Shown here piece by piece: positions 9,572 through 20,300 of a stretch of DNA of 37,360 nt (position 1 is the stretch's first letter; each line of letters starts with the position of its first letter). Position numbers and translations under genes: made by a program. The notes beneath the pieces were generated by a model, which did no database searches, was not told the origin of the DNA, and worked only from the letters and a program-made list of their open reading frames with translations. The stretch covers positions 1-37,360 of the forward strand of contig CAMDGH010000019.1 in assembly GCA_945897755.1 (NCBI GenBank), in the 5' to 3' direction. The DNA is from Chryseobacterium gleum. Lineage in GTDB: Bacteria > Bacteroidota > Bacteroidia > Flavobacteriales_D > Crocinitomicaceae.

Positions 9572-11014
9572 ATGATTCGAGGGCTTTCTGCTATAGTGAT
9601 TACCTTTGGCTTTGTTTTAACCCTAAAAGCCCAAGACTTAGTTCATGATACTGCTTTTTCAAGGCCTGATTTTGCTAAAGTAGGCGGCTTGGTGTCCTAT
9701 TTTTTTTGGGAGGAGGATTCATCCCATATGATTAAGCGTAAGGGAATCGCAAAACCTTTTCTTCAAAATTACAACATTCAATTTAACGACACAAATCAAC
9801 TTACAGGTTCGCTATCTTTGACAAACTTAAAAAAATCAATCGCATCTGTAGCTCACGAACTACCTATCTCTAAGCATACGTTTTCTTTATCAATTCATGA
9901 TTCTTCATCATCTAAGCATATTAAATTTCGCTTAAAACGAACCTTAGCTGATGTTGTTTCCGTAATTTGTTATCGAAAGTATGCTGGTGTTTGGAGATCT
10001 GAATCACTTAAAAAGGTTCTTTATTTTAATATATATAAAAATGGGAGTTCAGTTTTTTCACACTCATCTGATTCGGTCTATTTAAATATACATGATAAAG
10101 GTTTTTCGGTGAGAAATGTGCATCACGTTTTTTCATATTTAAACGACACCAATAATGTAATTGATCAGCGTGTTTTTTCTTATACTGGAGAAGACGTTAC
10201 AATGCAATTTGGCAGCCATCTTAAACCTTCTCCAAAGCGCATCATGTTATTCGTTAATGGATATAGGGGGATTAAAGCTGAACGAGACGAAACAGATCAC
10301 CTCATCACTTTAAAAGACCGATATCATTATTGGTATAAAATTGACAATCGGTTTATAACTATTTTAAAACCAAATAGTTATTTTTACATTGATGCGAGCA
10401 TGAGCTTAAATACTACAACGCATCGATCATCATTTAATATAGCGATAAGCTTTCTCCGGTCTCGATTTATTTTAAACAAAAAAAAAGCGCATGATCGTTT
10501 CACATCATTAAACACAGAATCTAATGCTTCTGGTTTTGCTTATCGAAAAAAACAAGGCGCGATTGGCGCTCAAGTATTATTGGCGACCTTATGCAATATG
10601 GCTTTATGTGAAGGGGTAATGGATACGATTGATTTCGCAAGCCATAGTATGGGATATGCATACTCGCTTGGGATGATCGAAGCATTGAAAGGGAAAGTCG
10701 TTTTTGGAAAGATGTATATACTAGCTCCTGAGAATGCTTGTTCTGATGGATTTGACTGGTCGTTATTTGAAGAGGTGTGGCAATATGGTAGTAATTTAGA
10801 CCAAGCTAAACCAGATGCATTGTGGGAGCAAGACGGAATAGCTCCTCAATGTCAGGTTAAAGGATTAGAGAATGATCTTTTAAAGCATCGGGGCAGGGCT
10901 TTTATACCTGCTGATTGGAAAAAAAAGAATTTTATTGATAGTCACATGTTGGATAATTTTGATTGGATTTTTCAATGTATCAAGAAAGGGGAACCAGGAT
11001 ATATTGGCAGGTAA
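9572..11014 (+). CDS. Secreted putative alpha/beta-hydrolase (lipase-like)
   Basis: Signal peptide MIRGLSAIVITFGFVLTLKAQ; LFVNGYRG strand; nucleophile-elbow-like SHSMGYAYSLG; downstream Asp/Glu and His candidates (ILAPENA, DSHMLDNF). Confidence 0.5.
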   Translation: MIRGLSAIVITFGFVLTLKAQDLVHDTAFSRPDFAKVGGLVSYFFWEEDSSHMIKRKGIAKPFLQNYNIQFNDTNQLTGSLSLTNLKKSIASVAHELPISKHTFSLSIHDSSSSKHIKFRLKRTLADVVSVICYRKYAGVWRSESLKKVLYFNIYKNGSSVFSHSSDSVYLNIHDKGFSVRNVHHVFSYLNDTNNVIDQRVFSYTGEDVTMQFGSHLKPSPKRIMLFVNGYRGIKAERDETDHLITLKDRYHYWYKIDNRFITILKPNSYFYIDASMSLNTTTHRSSFNIAISFLRSRFILNKKKAHDRFTSLNTESNASGFAYRKKQGAIGAQVLLATLCNMALCEGVMDTIDFASHSMGYAYSLGMIEALKGKVVFGKMYILAPENACSDGFDWSLFEEVWQYGSNLDQAKPDALWEQDGIAPQCQVKGLENDLLKHRGRAFIPADWKKKNFIDSHMLDNFDWIFQCIKKGEPGYIGR

Positions 11015-11171
11015 GGCATATTTACAACGAAGGGCTTAACATTGCTATTAAAAACAACAGGATTAAAAGTTAAAAAAGCTTACCCCCCCTTCTTTCACTC
11101 GGCCTAAAATAATTTAAAGTATCATTTGACGATTAATAATGTAGAAAGAATAAAAATCTCCTAGCTAAAAT

Positions 11172-11690
11172 TTAAATTATAATATTTGTTTCTTGTTGTT
11201 TTAGCGCATTAATAAATTGAGTTAATTCGCCTTGTTTTTGTGAACCAATAAATATTTTTCTTCCATCTTTAAGAATCAACTGAAGCCCAAAACCACCGCT
11301 AACATTATAAGCACGATTATTTTTCCTCCCTTTATAACCCCATCCTCCATATTCTGACAATGGATCACATGACCTAACTTCATAATGATCTATTTCCGTC
11401 CATTCTACCTTCAATGTTTTGAGAACAAACGGAGGGAATCTAACACTTACGCCTTCTTCATTAATAAAAGTGATTAATTTCATCGTTAGCGTGAGGTACG
11501 TTATAAATAGTGTAAATAAAATAATCACCCACGATCTTCCTTGCTTAAAAATTGATGATAAAATAGATTGGTGATGCAGTTTCGCAAATTCAACCATCGG
11601 AGAAAAAATAGTGTATAGTGATAAAACAGTAATAGGTAAGGTAATTAAAACGATATATGTAAATCGTTGCTTTTCTCTAAATACATTCAC
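11172..11690 (-). CDS. Hypothetical membrane protein (two N-terminal TM segments)
   Basis: Intact ORF, hydrophobic N-terminal half followed by soluble PH-like tail (character only). Confidence 0.55.
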   Translation of the reverse strand: MNVFREKQRFTYIVLITLPITVLSLYTIFSPMVEFAKLHHQSILSSIFKQGRSWVIILFTLFITYLTLTMKLITFINEEGVSVRFPPFVLKTLKVEWTEIDHYEVRSCDPLSEYGGWGYKGRKNNRAYNVSGGFGLQLILKDGRKIFIGSQKQGELTQFINALKQQETNIII

Positions 11691-11737
11691 TCCGATTATA
11701 ATTTAAATGAGTTCAAATTTAACAAAAAAAACCACCT

Positions 11738-12445
11738 CTAAAAAACACTACTGAACGATTCCTGTTCTAAAAAATAAGCCCAAAATTGAGGTGCAGGAAC
11801 ATTAATCGTTATTTGTTCTTTCGTAAAAGGATGTTTAAATGAAAGATGATGTGCATGAAGAAACAATGTGTCAATTCCAAAATGATTAATAAACATGTGA
11901 TTATGATGCCTATTTCCGTGTTTAGGATCTCCAATAATAGGATGACTCATTTTGTTAGCATGAATGCGAAGCTGGTGCATTCTTCCTGTTGAAGGGGTAA
12001 ATTCGACAATGCTATAACGAGAACTTGGATAAGGATCTACCGGTATAGGAAGAACGATGTGTTTTACCAATTTAAAATGGGTGAAAGCATCCTTATAAGT
12101 TCCGCGATCATTTTTCACAGGAGTATCAATTGAACCTTCTAAAGGGGTGTGACCTCTCAGGAGAGCAATGTATTTTTTAATTATTTCGTTTGTTTGAAAT
12201 AAGTGTTGAAAGACAGCAACATTTTCTTTTTTTTTTGCACACATGATGAGCCCCGATGTTTTACGATCTAACCGATGCAGAGGGTATACTTTAGAATGCA
12301 TTTTCTCCACTTGTTCAACCAGGGAATCCTCCTTAATATTTCTTGCGTAATGAGAATGATGGACAAGTAAATTCGAATCTTTATTAATTATCAGTAAATA
12401 AGCGTCTTCATAAACGATTTGCATCTTATAAAATTTGAAGAACAA
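11738..12445 (-). CDS. truC: RluA-family pseudouridine synthase, TruC-like (tRNA U65)
   Basis: HRLDRKTSGLIMCAKK catalytic motif, GRMHQLRIHANKMSHPIIGDPKHGN; no S4 domain, truC-like length. Confidence 0.8.
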   Translation of the reverse strand: MFFKFYKMQIVYEDAYLLIINKDSNLLVHHSHYARNIKEDSLVEQVEKMHSKVYPLHRLDRKTSGLIMCAKKKENVAVFQHLFQTNEIIKKYIALLRGHTPLEGSIDTPVKNDRGTYKDAFTHFKLVKHIVLPIPVDPYPSSRYSIVEFTPSTGRMHQLRIHANKMSHPIIGDPKHGNRHHNHMFINHFGIDTLFLHAHHLSFKHPFTKEQITINVPAPQFWAYFLEQESFSSVF

Positions 12446-12523
12446 AGAACGTTATAAATTTCAACATGTCAATTCTAAGCTATTTCTACTGATTTATGTT
12501 AAATATTTTTTAATTTTACGTTA

Positions 12524-14392
12524 ATGATTTCTTTAAAAAAGACATTAATAGACATTTTAAAACTTCTTTTCTTTTGGATTTTATTATTCGATTTTGGAAG
12601 AGTGTTATTTACTATTCATAATATAGGTAAATTTACTGAGGTCAGTTTTAGTGAATGGATACTTGTTTTTGTCTTTTCATTTCGTCTAGATTTAGCAACT
12701 GCTGCAGCGTTAAGTGCTCCATTACTCCTGGTTATGGCGATCAATTTTATCGTCTCCGGAAAATGGTCAAAACCCACTTTCTTATCCCTTCTCGGATTAG
12801 AAGTAGCTATTTTCAGCTTGATTCATTGCGGAGAAATAAATGCGTATACCGAATGGAATCATAAATTGACAACACGTGTATTTATGCATTTAGCAAATCC
12901 TGATGAAGTCTTTAAAACTGCTGGTTATGGCATGATTTTTTGGTTTATTTTTTACGTGCTCATAGAATGCACGGCAGCTTTTTTCCTAATCCGTATTCTT
13001 TTTATGGGCGAACGCTTAAAAAACGATATGACATTAGTGAAACGTATTTTCACAGGAGTGCTATTATGCCTCGTTGTTTTAGCTCAATTTTTTTTAATGC
13101 TTCGTGGTGGAATTCAACAAATTCCTTTAAATATTGATTCTGCGTACTATTCACGAAATCATCTCGTGAATGACTTATCCGTTAATTCACTTTATTTTTT
13201 CGGAAAAAGCTACCTGCTATATAACCGATCTGAAATAGATGAATTCATGCCAAAAATAGATACAGAGGAGGCTGAATCAATTGTTTCAGAAATGTACAAT
13301 TACCCTAAAAAGCATACTAATTATATTTTCAAAAATAAAAAACCAAATATTGTATTTGTCGTTTTAGAAGGATGGTCCTCTAATGCAATCGGTTGTTTAA
13401 GTGAAACTAAAAATAGTACGCCTAGCTTCGATAAACTAGCTTCTGAAGGACTTTTGTTTACTTCTATTTATGCTTGTGCTAGTACTTCTGAAATTGGAAA
13501 TTCAAGTATTTTTAGTGGTTATCCTGCTTTGCCAGAGATATCAATTTCTAAGCATCCAGAAAAACACAGAAAGATTCACACAATAAATCAAGTATTGAAG
13601 GGGTATTCGTCTAATTATCTTTTTAGTGGTGATTTAAAGTATGGTAATATTGGAGGGTATTTTATGGATCATGGCTTTGACCACGTATTAGATGAAGCAA
13701 TTTTCCCATCGCATTTGCCTCGAGGCATATTAAATTATTATGACAAAGATTTATACGACTTGTTTCTGAAGAAAATAAACAAGACAAAACAACCCTTTTT
13801 ACATTGTGCTTTTACCGGAAGTACGCATGCACCTTTTGATCAACCGAAACTAAATAAACCTTTATTTACAGGTGAAGAGTGTGATTATATGAATTCATTA
13901 GCTTATTCAGATCATTGTTTAGGTTCATTTATAGAAAACTGTAAAAAACAATCCTGGTTTAAAAATACAATTTTTGTTTTTGTTGCAGATCATGGTCACC
14001 CAAGCCCAGGACTGCCTAATCCGAGCGCGAATATTTTTTTTAGAATTCCTTTTTTGATTTGGGGGGCTCCATTAAAAGACGCATTTAAAGGAAATAGGTA
14101 TGGTAAAATTGGTTCACAAGCAGACATTGCAGCAACATTAATGTACCAGCTAGATAAAGATATTACAAAATTTCCTTGGAGTAAGGACTTACTGAATCCT
14201 AAATCACCCGAATTTGCATTACACTCAATTATCAGAGGTTATGGATGGGTATCTGACAAAGGGAATATGATCTATCAAATGGACACCAAATCTCAGCTAG
14301 AAAATACTTATTCGCCTAAGGATAGAGAGCCAGAATTAAAAAAATGCAATGCTTTTTTAACCCAGTTTTACAAAGAATTTAAATCACTCTAA
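12524..14392 (+). CDS. LTA synthase-like membrane sulfatase/phosphotransferase
   Basis: N-terminal TM helices; IVFVVLEGWSSNAIGCL...TPSFDKLASEGLLF; FVADHGHPSPG. Confidence 0.85.
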   Translation: MISLKKTLIDILKLLFFWILLFDFGRVLFTIHNIGKFTEVSFSEWILVFVFSFRLDLATAAALSAPLLLVMAINFIVSGKWSKPTFLSLLGLEVAIFSLIHCGEINAYTEWNHKLTTRVFMHLANPDEVFKTAGYGMIFWFIFYVLIECTAAFFLIRILFMGERLKNDMTLVKRIFTGVLLCLVVLAQFFLMLRGGIQQIPLNIDSAYYSRNHLVNDLSVNSLYFFGKSYLLYNRSEIDEFMPKIDTEEAESIVSEMYNYPKKHTNYIFKNKKPNIVFVVLEGWSSNAIGCLSETKNSTPSFDKLASEGLLFTSIYACASTSEIGNSSIFSGYPALPEISISKHPEKHRKIHTINQVLKGYSSNYLFSGDLKYGNIGGYFMDHGFDHVLDEAIFPSHLPRGILNYYDKDLYDLFLKKINKTKQPFLHCAFTGSTHAPFDQPKLNKPLFTGEECDYMNSLAYSDHCLGSFIENCKKQSWFKNTIFVFVADHGHPSPGLPNPSANIFFRIPFLIWGAPLKDAFKGNRYGKIGSQADIAATLMYQLDKDITKFPWSKDLLNPKSPEFALHSIIRGYGWVSDKGNMIYQMDTKSQLENTYSPKDREPELKKCNAFLTQFYKEFKSL

Positions 14393-14412
14393 AAGAATTA
14401 AACAGTAAACAT

Positions 14413-14462
14413 AAAAACACTAAATCTTTTTTTTAGAATTGGAATTTATTTTTAGTGTTTTT
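14413..14462. terminator. Candidate bidirectional terminator between convergent genes
   Basis: Inverted arms aaaaacactaaa ... tttagtgttttt with flanking A/T tracts. Confidence 0.6.
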
Positions 14463-15570
14463 AAAAGCGCTCAATCACCCTTCCCTCATGAGTAAAATAC
14501 CTCCCCATTGCATGACCCGTCATACATGAGTGCACAGGAAGAATATAGATGATATCTCCAAGTACATATTGATTTATTCGCTCAGAAGGCACTGTAACAA
14601 TTCCGTGTTCCTGAGATAAACTTGAAACGAACATATCCAATATTGGTTCCCCCCATATTTTACCCCTTTCACTTAGTGAATTAGAGCTAGGATTTTCTAC
14701 TACAAGCCCCCAAACAATACCTTTTCCTAGGAATTCTAAACGGTCTTTCGCAAAATGGATACCTCCACCATATACGACTATTTCATTTTTTTCAGGATGA
14801 ATAGCAACGATTGGGCAAGCCATCGCGAGCGCTATTTGATCAATTGTATTTGAACTGATTACATATTGGGTAAGGTCGTAAAAAACAAAGTTTCCTGGTC
14901 GAATTTCATCAATTCCCTTAAAATCATGCGAAACACTACAACTGGGAGTATCACCTAACGAAATTATAAGCTGAGGAAAATCCTTAACAAAATGGTTTTT
15001 GAGCTTATTCATTAAATCCCTTGACTCCTGATCAACTTGCCTTATCGCTTCATTACTCTTACATTTATAAGTATGACCAGCATGTCCAAGAAAGCCTTTA
15101 AATTTAAGTTTAGTTGATTTAGTAGCAGCTAGATTAATTTCCTCCATTAATTCAAATGAATCAGGGTTAAGGCCTGTCCGATGATAACCAACATCAATTT
15201 TCAAGAAATAATGAATATTACTCCTTAAATTTTTAGCTAAAAAATCAACGGTATCAATAGATTCGATAATGAGATTTAATTGAATTTTGGCAGCCAGTGC
15301 ATTAATTGTGTCAATTTCTAAAACATTAACCGGAAACGCAACCGTGATATCATTCCATTCAGATGCAAAATACTCAGCCATTTCAAGTGAAGAAACAGTA
15401 ATTTTAGTGACCCCTTCATTCTTAAACCAAGATCCAATTTCTAAGGATTGATGTGTTTTAAAATGTGGACGAAAAATACAATTGTTTTCCCTTGCTTTCT
15501 CCGCCATTAAATGAATATTGAGCTTACATCGGTATTCATCTATAAAAAGAGTAGGCTTTTGGATTTTCAT
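14461..15570 (-). CDS. DSD1-family PLP-dependent enzyme (D-threonine aldolase / D-serine dehydratase-like)
   Basis: Alanine racemase N-like fold with PLP Lys motif FRPHFKTHQS; C-terminal metal-site-like HSCMTGH. Confidence 0.8.
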   Translation of the reverse strand: MKIQKPTLFIDEYRCKLNIHLMAEKARENNCIFRPHFKTHQSLEIGSWFKNEGVTKITVSSLEMAEYFASEWNDITVAFPVNVLEIDTINALAAKIQLNLIIESIDTVDFLAKNLRSNIHYFLKIDVGYHRTGLNPDSFELMEEINLAATKSTKLKFKGFLGHAGHTYKCKSNEAIRQVDQESRDLMNKLKNHFVKDFPQLIISLGDTPSCSVSHDFKGIDEIRPGNFVFYDLTQYVISSNTIDQIALAMACPIVAIHPEKNEIVVYGGGIHFAKDRLEFLGKGIVWGLVVENPSSNSLSERGKIWGEPILDMFVSSLSQEHGIVTVPSERINQYVLGDIIYILPVHSCMTGHAMGRYFTHEGRVIERF

Positions 15571-15747
15571 ATGTATGTGAATTTAATTTTAAGTAAAAAA
15601 AAACAAAAAGTTCTCCACTACCCTATTTGTAATTAATTGTTAACCGTGTATTAATTAAACGCGCTAAATGGTTTAACAATATATTAATTTAATAGTGTGC
15701 CTTTACAACAAAGTTAAAATTAATTTAGTTTTGATTTTTAAATAATT

Positions 15748-17277
15748 ATGAAAAAAAAAACAATAAATAAAATTGAGATAAGACACCTTTTGCTAAGCGA
15801 TTATGAATCGTTAAAAGACGCCATGATTAGCTCGTACGAAGATATGGAGAATTCATATTGGAAGGAGAAACACATAAAATCACTTATAACTATTTTTCCA
15901 GAGGGTCAATTTGTTGTTTTAGTTGATGGATTGGTGGTAGGTTGTGCGCTATCTATTATCTTAGCGAATGAAAAAGCAGAGGGAAATCATACTTATTTAG
16001 AAATCACTAATAATTACACTTTTACAACACACACTGATTTAGGAAATACCTTATACGGTATTGATGTGTTTATTTCACCTAATTTTAGGGGGCTAAGACT
16101 TGGACGAAGATTATACGATGTTCGAAAGGAACTGTGTGAAAAATTAAATCTTAAAGGGATCATTTTTGGGGGTCGTATTCCAAATTACAGTTCTTATTCA
16201 GCTAAATTAAGTCCGAGAGAATACATTGATAAAGTCCGATTAAAAGAAATTTTTGACCCCGTTTTAACCTTTCAATTAAGCAATGATTTTCATGTTTTAA
16301 AACTAATGACAGGTTATCTCGCTAACGATAAAAAATCGAAGGAATATGCTACATTATTAGCCTGGAATAACATTTATTATCGAAGTGAAGAACACATGTT
16401 TTCCAGCATAAAAAAAACTGTGCGCTTAGGACTTGTTCAATGGCAAATGCGCCAAATGAATCATATTTCAGTTCTTTTTGAACAAATGGAATATTTTGTG
16501 GATGCTGTATCTGATTACAGTTGTGATTTTTGTTTATTTCCAGAGTTTTTTAATGCCCCATTAATGGCGAAATACAATACGCTTCCAGAATCAGAAGCAA
16601 TTAGAGAACTTGCAAAGTATACGGAGGAAATTAAACTTAAATTTCAAGAATTTGCTATTTCCTACAACATAAATATCATTACTGGAAGCATGCCCTTATT
16701 AGAGGATAATCATTTGTTTAATGTCGGTTATCTATGTAGAAGAGACGGTTCTATTGAAGAATTTAGAAAAATTCACATTACCCCGAGTGAATCAAATGCC
16801 TGGGGTATGATAGGCGGTAATGAGTTAAACATATTTGAAACAGACTGCGGAAAAATTGGGATTTTAATTTGTTACGACTCCGAATTCCCTGAATTAAGTC
16901 GTTTATTAGCTGACCAAGGAATGAAAATACTCTTTGTTCCTTTTCTTACCGACACACAAAATGGATTTCATCGCGTGAAACGTTGCGCTCAAGCTAGAGC
17001 CATCGAAAATGAGTGTTACGTAGCTATAGCTGGAAGTGTTGGGAATTTACCTAAAGTAAGTAACATGGATATTCAATTTGCTCAATCGGCAGTGTATACT
17101 CCATGTGATTTTGCTTTTCCAACAAACGGAATTAAAGCTGAGGCAACGCCAAATACGGAAATGATTCTGATTTGTGATGTTGATTTAGAGTTATTACACG
17201 AATTACACAACTACGGAAGTGTCACAAACTTAAAAGATCGAAGAAAAGACCTTTATCGTTTAGAAAAAATAGAGTAA
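15748..17277 (+). CDS. Bifunctional GNAT N-acetyltransferase / carbon-nitrogen hydrolase
   Basis: N-terminal GNAT (FRGLRLGRRLYDVRKELCEKLN); C-terminal nitrilase E-K-C triad contexts LFPEFFNAP, EFRKIHITPSE, GILICYDSEFPE. Confidence 0.88.
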   Translation: MKKKTINKIEIRHLLLSDYESLKDAMISSYEDMENSYWKEKHIKSLITIFPEGQFVVLVDGLVVGCALSIILANEKAEGNHTYLEITNNYTFTTHTDLGNTLYGIDVFISPNFRGLRLGRRLYDVRKELCEKLNLKGIIFGGRIPNYSSYSAKLSPREYIDKVRLKEIFDPVLTFQLSNDFHVLKLMTGYLANDKKSKEYATLLAWNNIYYRSEEHMFSSIKKTVRLGLVQWQMRQMNHISVLFEQMEYFVDAVSDYSCDFCLFPEFFNAPLMAKYNTLPESEAIRELAKYTEEIKLKFQEFAISYNINIITGSMPLLEDNHLFNVGYLCRRDGSIEEFRKIHITPSESNAWGMIGGNELNIFETDCGKIGILICYDSEFPELSRLLADQGMKILFVPFLTDTQNGFHRVKRCAQARAIENECYVAIAGSVGNLPKVSNMDIQFAQSAVYTPCDFAFPTNGIKAEATPNTEMILICDVDLELLHELHNYGSVTNLKDRRKDLYRLEKIE

Positions 17278-17317
17278 GCCATCACTCCTTACTCATAAGA
17301 AATTTATTTACAATTAC

Positions 17318-20300
17318 TTAATCTAATAAGGAAAGTAAATCTTCTTGTTTTAATGATTTTAAAATAGAAGTATCTGTTTGAATGAGATCATCAGCTAAAG
17401 TTCGTTTCGATTGCTGTAAATCCATGATTTTCTCTTCAATAGTACCCGGACAGATTAATCTTACCGCAACAACATGTTTTTCTTGACCAATACGATAACA
17501 ACGGTCTATCGCTTGATTTTCGACTGCAGGATTCCACCAAGGATCTATGATGTACACGTAGTCTGCTTGAGTTAAATTAAGCCCTGTACCTCCTGCTTTT
17601 AAACTGATTAGAAAAACTCTGATTTTATCGTCTTCTTGAAACTCTTCTACGATTGTTTTTCTTTTTGTGGACTTCCCTGTCAAATATGCGTAACCAATTT
17701 CATGTTTATCTAATTGAGATTTAACAAGGTCTAGCATTCCAACAAACTGACTAAAAACTAAAATTTTGTGATCATCTTTCTTTTCAAGTATTTCTGCAAG
17801 TAAAACATCAATCTTTGCTGATTCATCACCATAAAACTCCTCTTCTTTGAGTAAAGCAGGTGAGTCACATATTTGCCTTAATTTTGTAAGCGCAGCTAAA
17901 ACAAACATACTATCTGTGTTTTTCTTTTCTGACTTAGAAGCATTTAAATAATCACGCATTTCTTTTTTATATGCTTCGTAAACCTTTTTTTGTGAATCAC
18001 CCATTTCACAATAAAGGATCATTTCTGTTTTGTCAGGTAATTCTTTCGCAACTTGAGCTTTAGTTCTTCTCAATATAAAAGGATTAACCTTACGCTGAAG
18101 TTCCTTCGCTCTTACAGCATCTTTAAATTTATCAATTGGAGTCGAATACTCATCTTTAAAGTGTTGCTTAGATCCTAATAAACCAGGACAAGCAAAAGAG
18201 AGTTGAGCAAACAAATCAAATGTATTGTTTTCAATTGGTGTACCTGTCATCACGATTCTATTTCGCGCTTTTAGTAAGCGAACAGCTTTGTAGCGTTGTG
18301 AATCTGGGTTTTTTATCGCTTGAGATTCATCCAATACAATATAATTGAATTTAAATTCCTTGATGTGCTGAATATCAGACATCAAGGTGCCATACGATGT
18401 TAGTACGACCTCAAAATCATCTAGTTTTTCTGTTGTTCGTTCTCTACCAGAACCATAAATAGTGGTTACTTTCAATGATGGAGCAAACTTTTCAAGTTCA
18501 TGTTGCCAATTAAAAATTAAAGAAGTCGGCAACACAACTAAGTTTGTTTGATTTTTATGCTTTTTGCGTTGAATTAGAAAAAAAGCAATCATTTGAATGG
18601 TTTTTCCTAAGCCCATATCATCAGCCAGACATCCCCCAAAATTGTAATCATCCAAGAAATTTAACCAATTTAATCCTTCTTTTTGATAATCACGTAAGTT
18701 TGCGTTTAGTTCTTTTGGAATAGTAATTTTTTCAATTTCTTTAAATGAGGTTAAGCGATTTTTTAATAACGTTAATTCATCCGAAATCTCCTTATTAAGG
18801 AATGCTCCATCAAACGCCTCCTCAATAAACGAAAAATTCACTTTTGAAGTACGAATGGTTTCTTTATTTAAATCACCCGTACGAAAGTATTTTTCAAAGC
18901 GTTCTATCCATTCGTTCGGAAGCAATCCATTTGATCCATCAGCCAATGTTACATATCGCAACTTATTTTTTACTGCTTTTTGTAATTGTTTTAATGAAAC
19001 ATGTTGTCCGCCATACTCTAACTGGACAGAAGTTTCAAACCAATCAATTCCGCTACTTACTTTTACAGCTACTTTCGCTTTATTAGGATTTAAATTATTG
19101 TTCTTAATCGAATTAAATCCAAGAATTGTATACCCCAATGATTTCCATGTTTCATAGGCATCTAGAAACCAACCTTCGTCTAAAAAAGCTCGTTTTGGCA
19201 GATAATAAAAGGATTGTCCATATTGCTCTTCAAAATGAGGGTGCTGTCTTAATAGTACGCTGATAAAGTGATCTTCTAATTTTAAATCACGATCTTGAAT
19301 AAATACTTCGCCTTGATCATCAATGCATTCTATTTGTTTGTGAGTTAAAATTGGGATTTCAATTTCATTGTATTTCAAAACAGGTGTAAGTAAAATGAAA
19401 TCGTCCGACTCTGATATATAGATTATGTGCTCCTTTTTATTACTTAATAGCGCGGTTTTTTTTTGTACTATACTTGCTTTCTTAATAAAAGAATATTCAA
19501 TTTTAATCGTTTTTTCTAATGTATCAATTACTTCATTTTTAAATGTTTCAAATCCAGATTCGTGAACAATTATTTTTCCTCCTTGAGTATTAAAGAAGTT
19601 GAATAATTTAATAATTTGAGGAGATTTGATGAGATAATACACTTCATTTTCTGCAATAAAAAACTTTAATTTTAACTTATACTGGCTTACCGGAATGTAT
19701 TTCCCTTCAATTCTAAGTTGTGGCTTAATTTCATAAAACTCCTCCTCTTTACTTACTTTTAAAAAGAACTCAATTTCGGAATTCTTTAACTGAATCTGTT
19801 TAATCGATTTTACATTTATATTATCTGAAATTCGCTTGTCGTGCATATAAAAAACCCAATTCATCGGATTTTCCACCAGCAACTGAAGCGCATTTAAATC
19901 TTCTTCAATTGTCGTGGATCGATAGGACTCTTCCAATCGATTTGCAGCTACTAAAAAACGAACTTCTGATAAATCGGTTGTTTGCATCAATAAATCTTGC
20001 ACACTGCAATTATTAATAGGGTTTTTAATGCCTCCACCTATTTTAGTTGCTGCTTCTGAAACGGATAATTCTAATTCTGAATTGTAATTATCAATACCCA
20101 AAACAATAAAACGAGTATTGTGGATTAAAAGTTCTTTTTTCTTAAATGAATCAAATGAAGGGGGAATAAGTACGTTTTTTATTATATTATTTGTGGAATT
20201 CGCATTAAGTTTAATTAGTCCTTTTACTTTTGGTTTAACTTCTATGTTTCCGTATTTTTCTTTTACTATTTCAAAATAACGATCTAGGTCAACCACATTT

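Noticed and set aside
17272-17294. Hairpin GAGTAAG-CCATCACTC-CTTACTC at the 3' end of the GNAT-nitrilase gene
   Set aside because: Only 7-bp arms and no T-tract; insufficient support.
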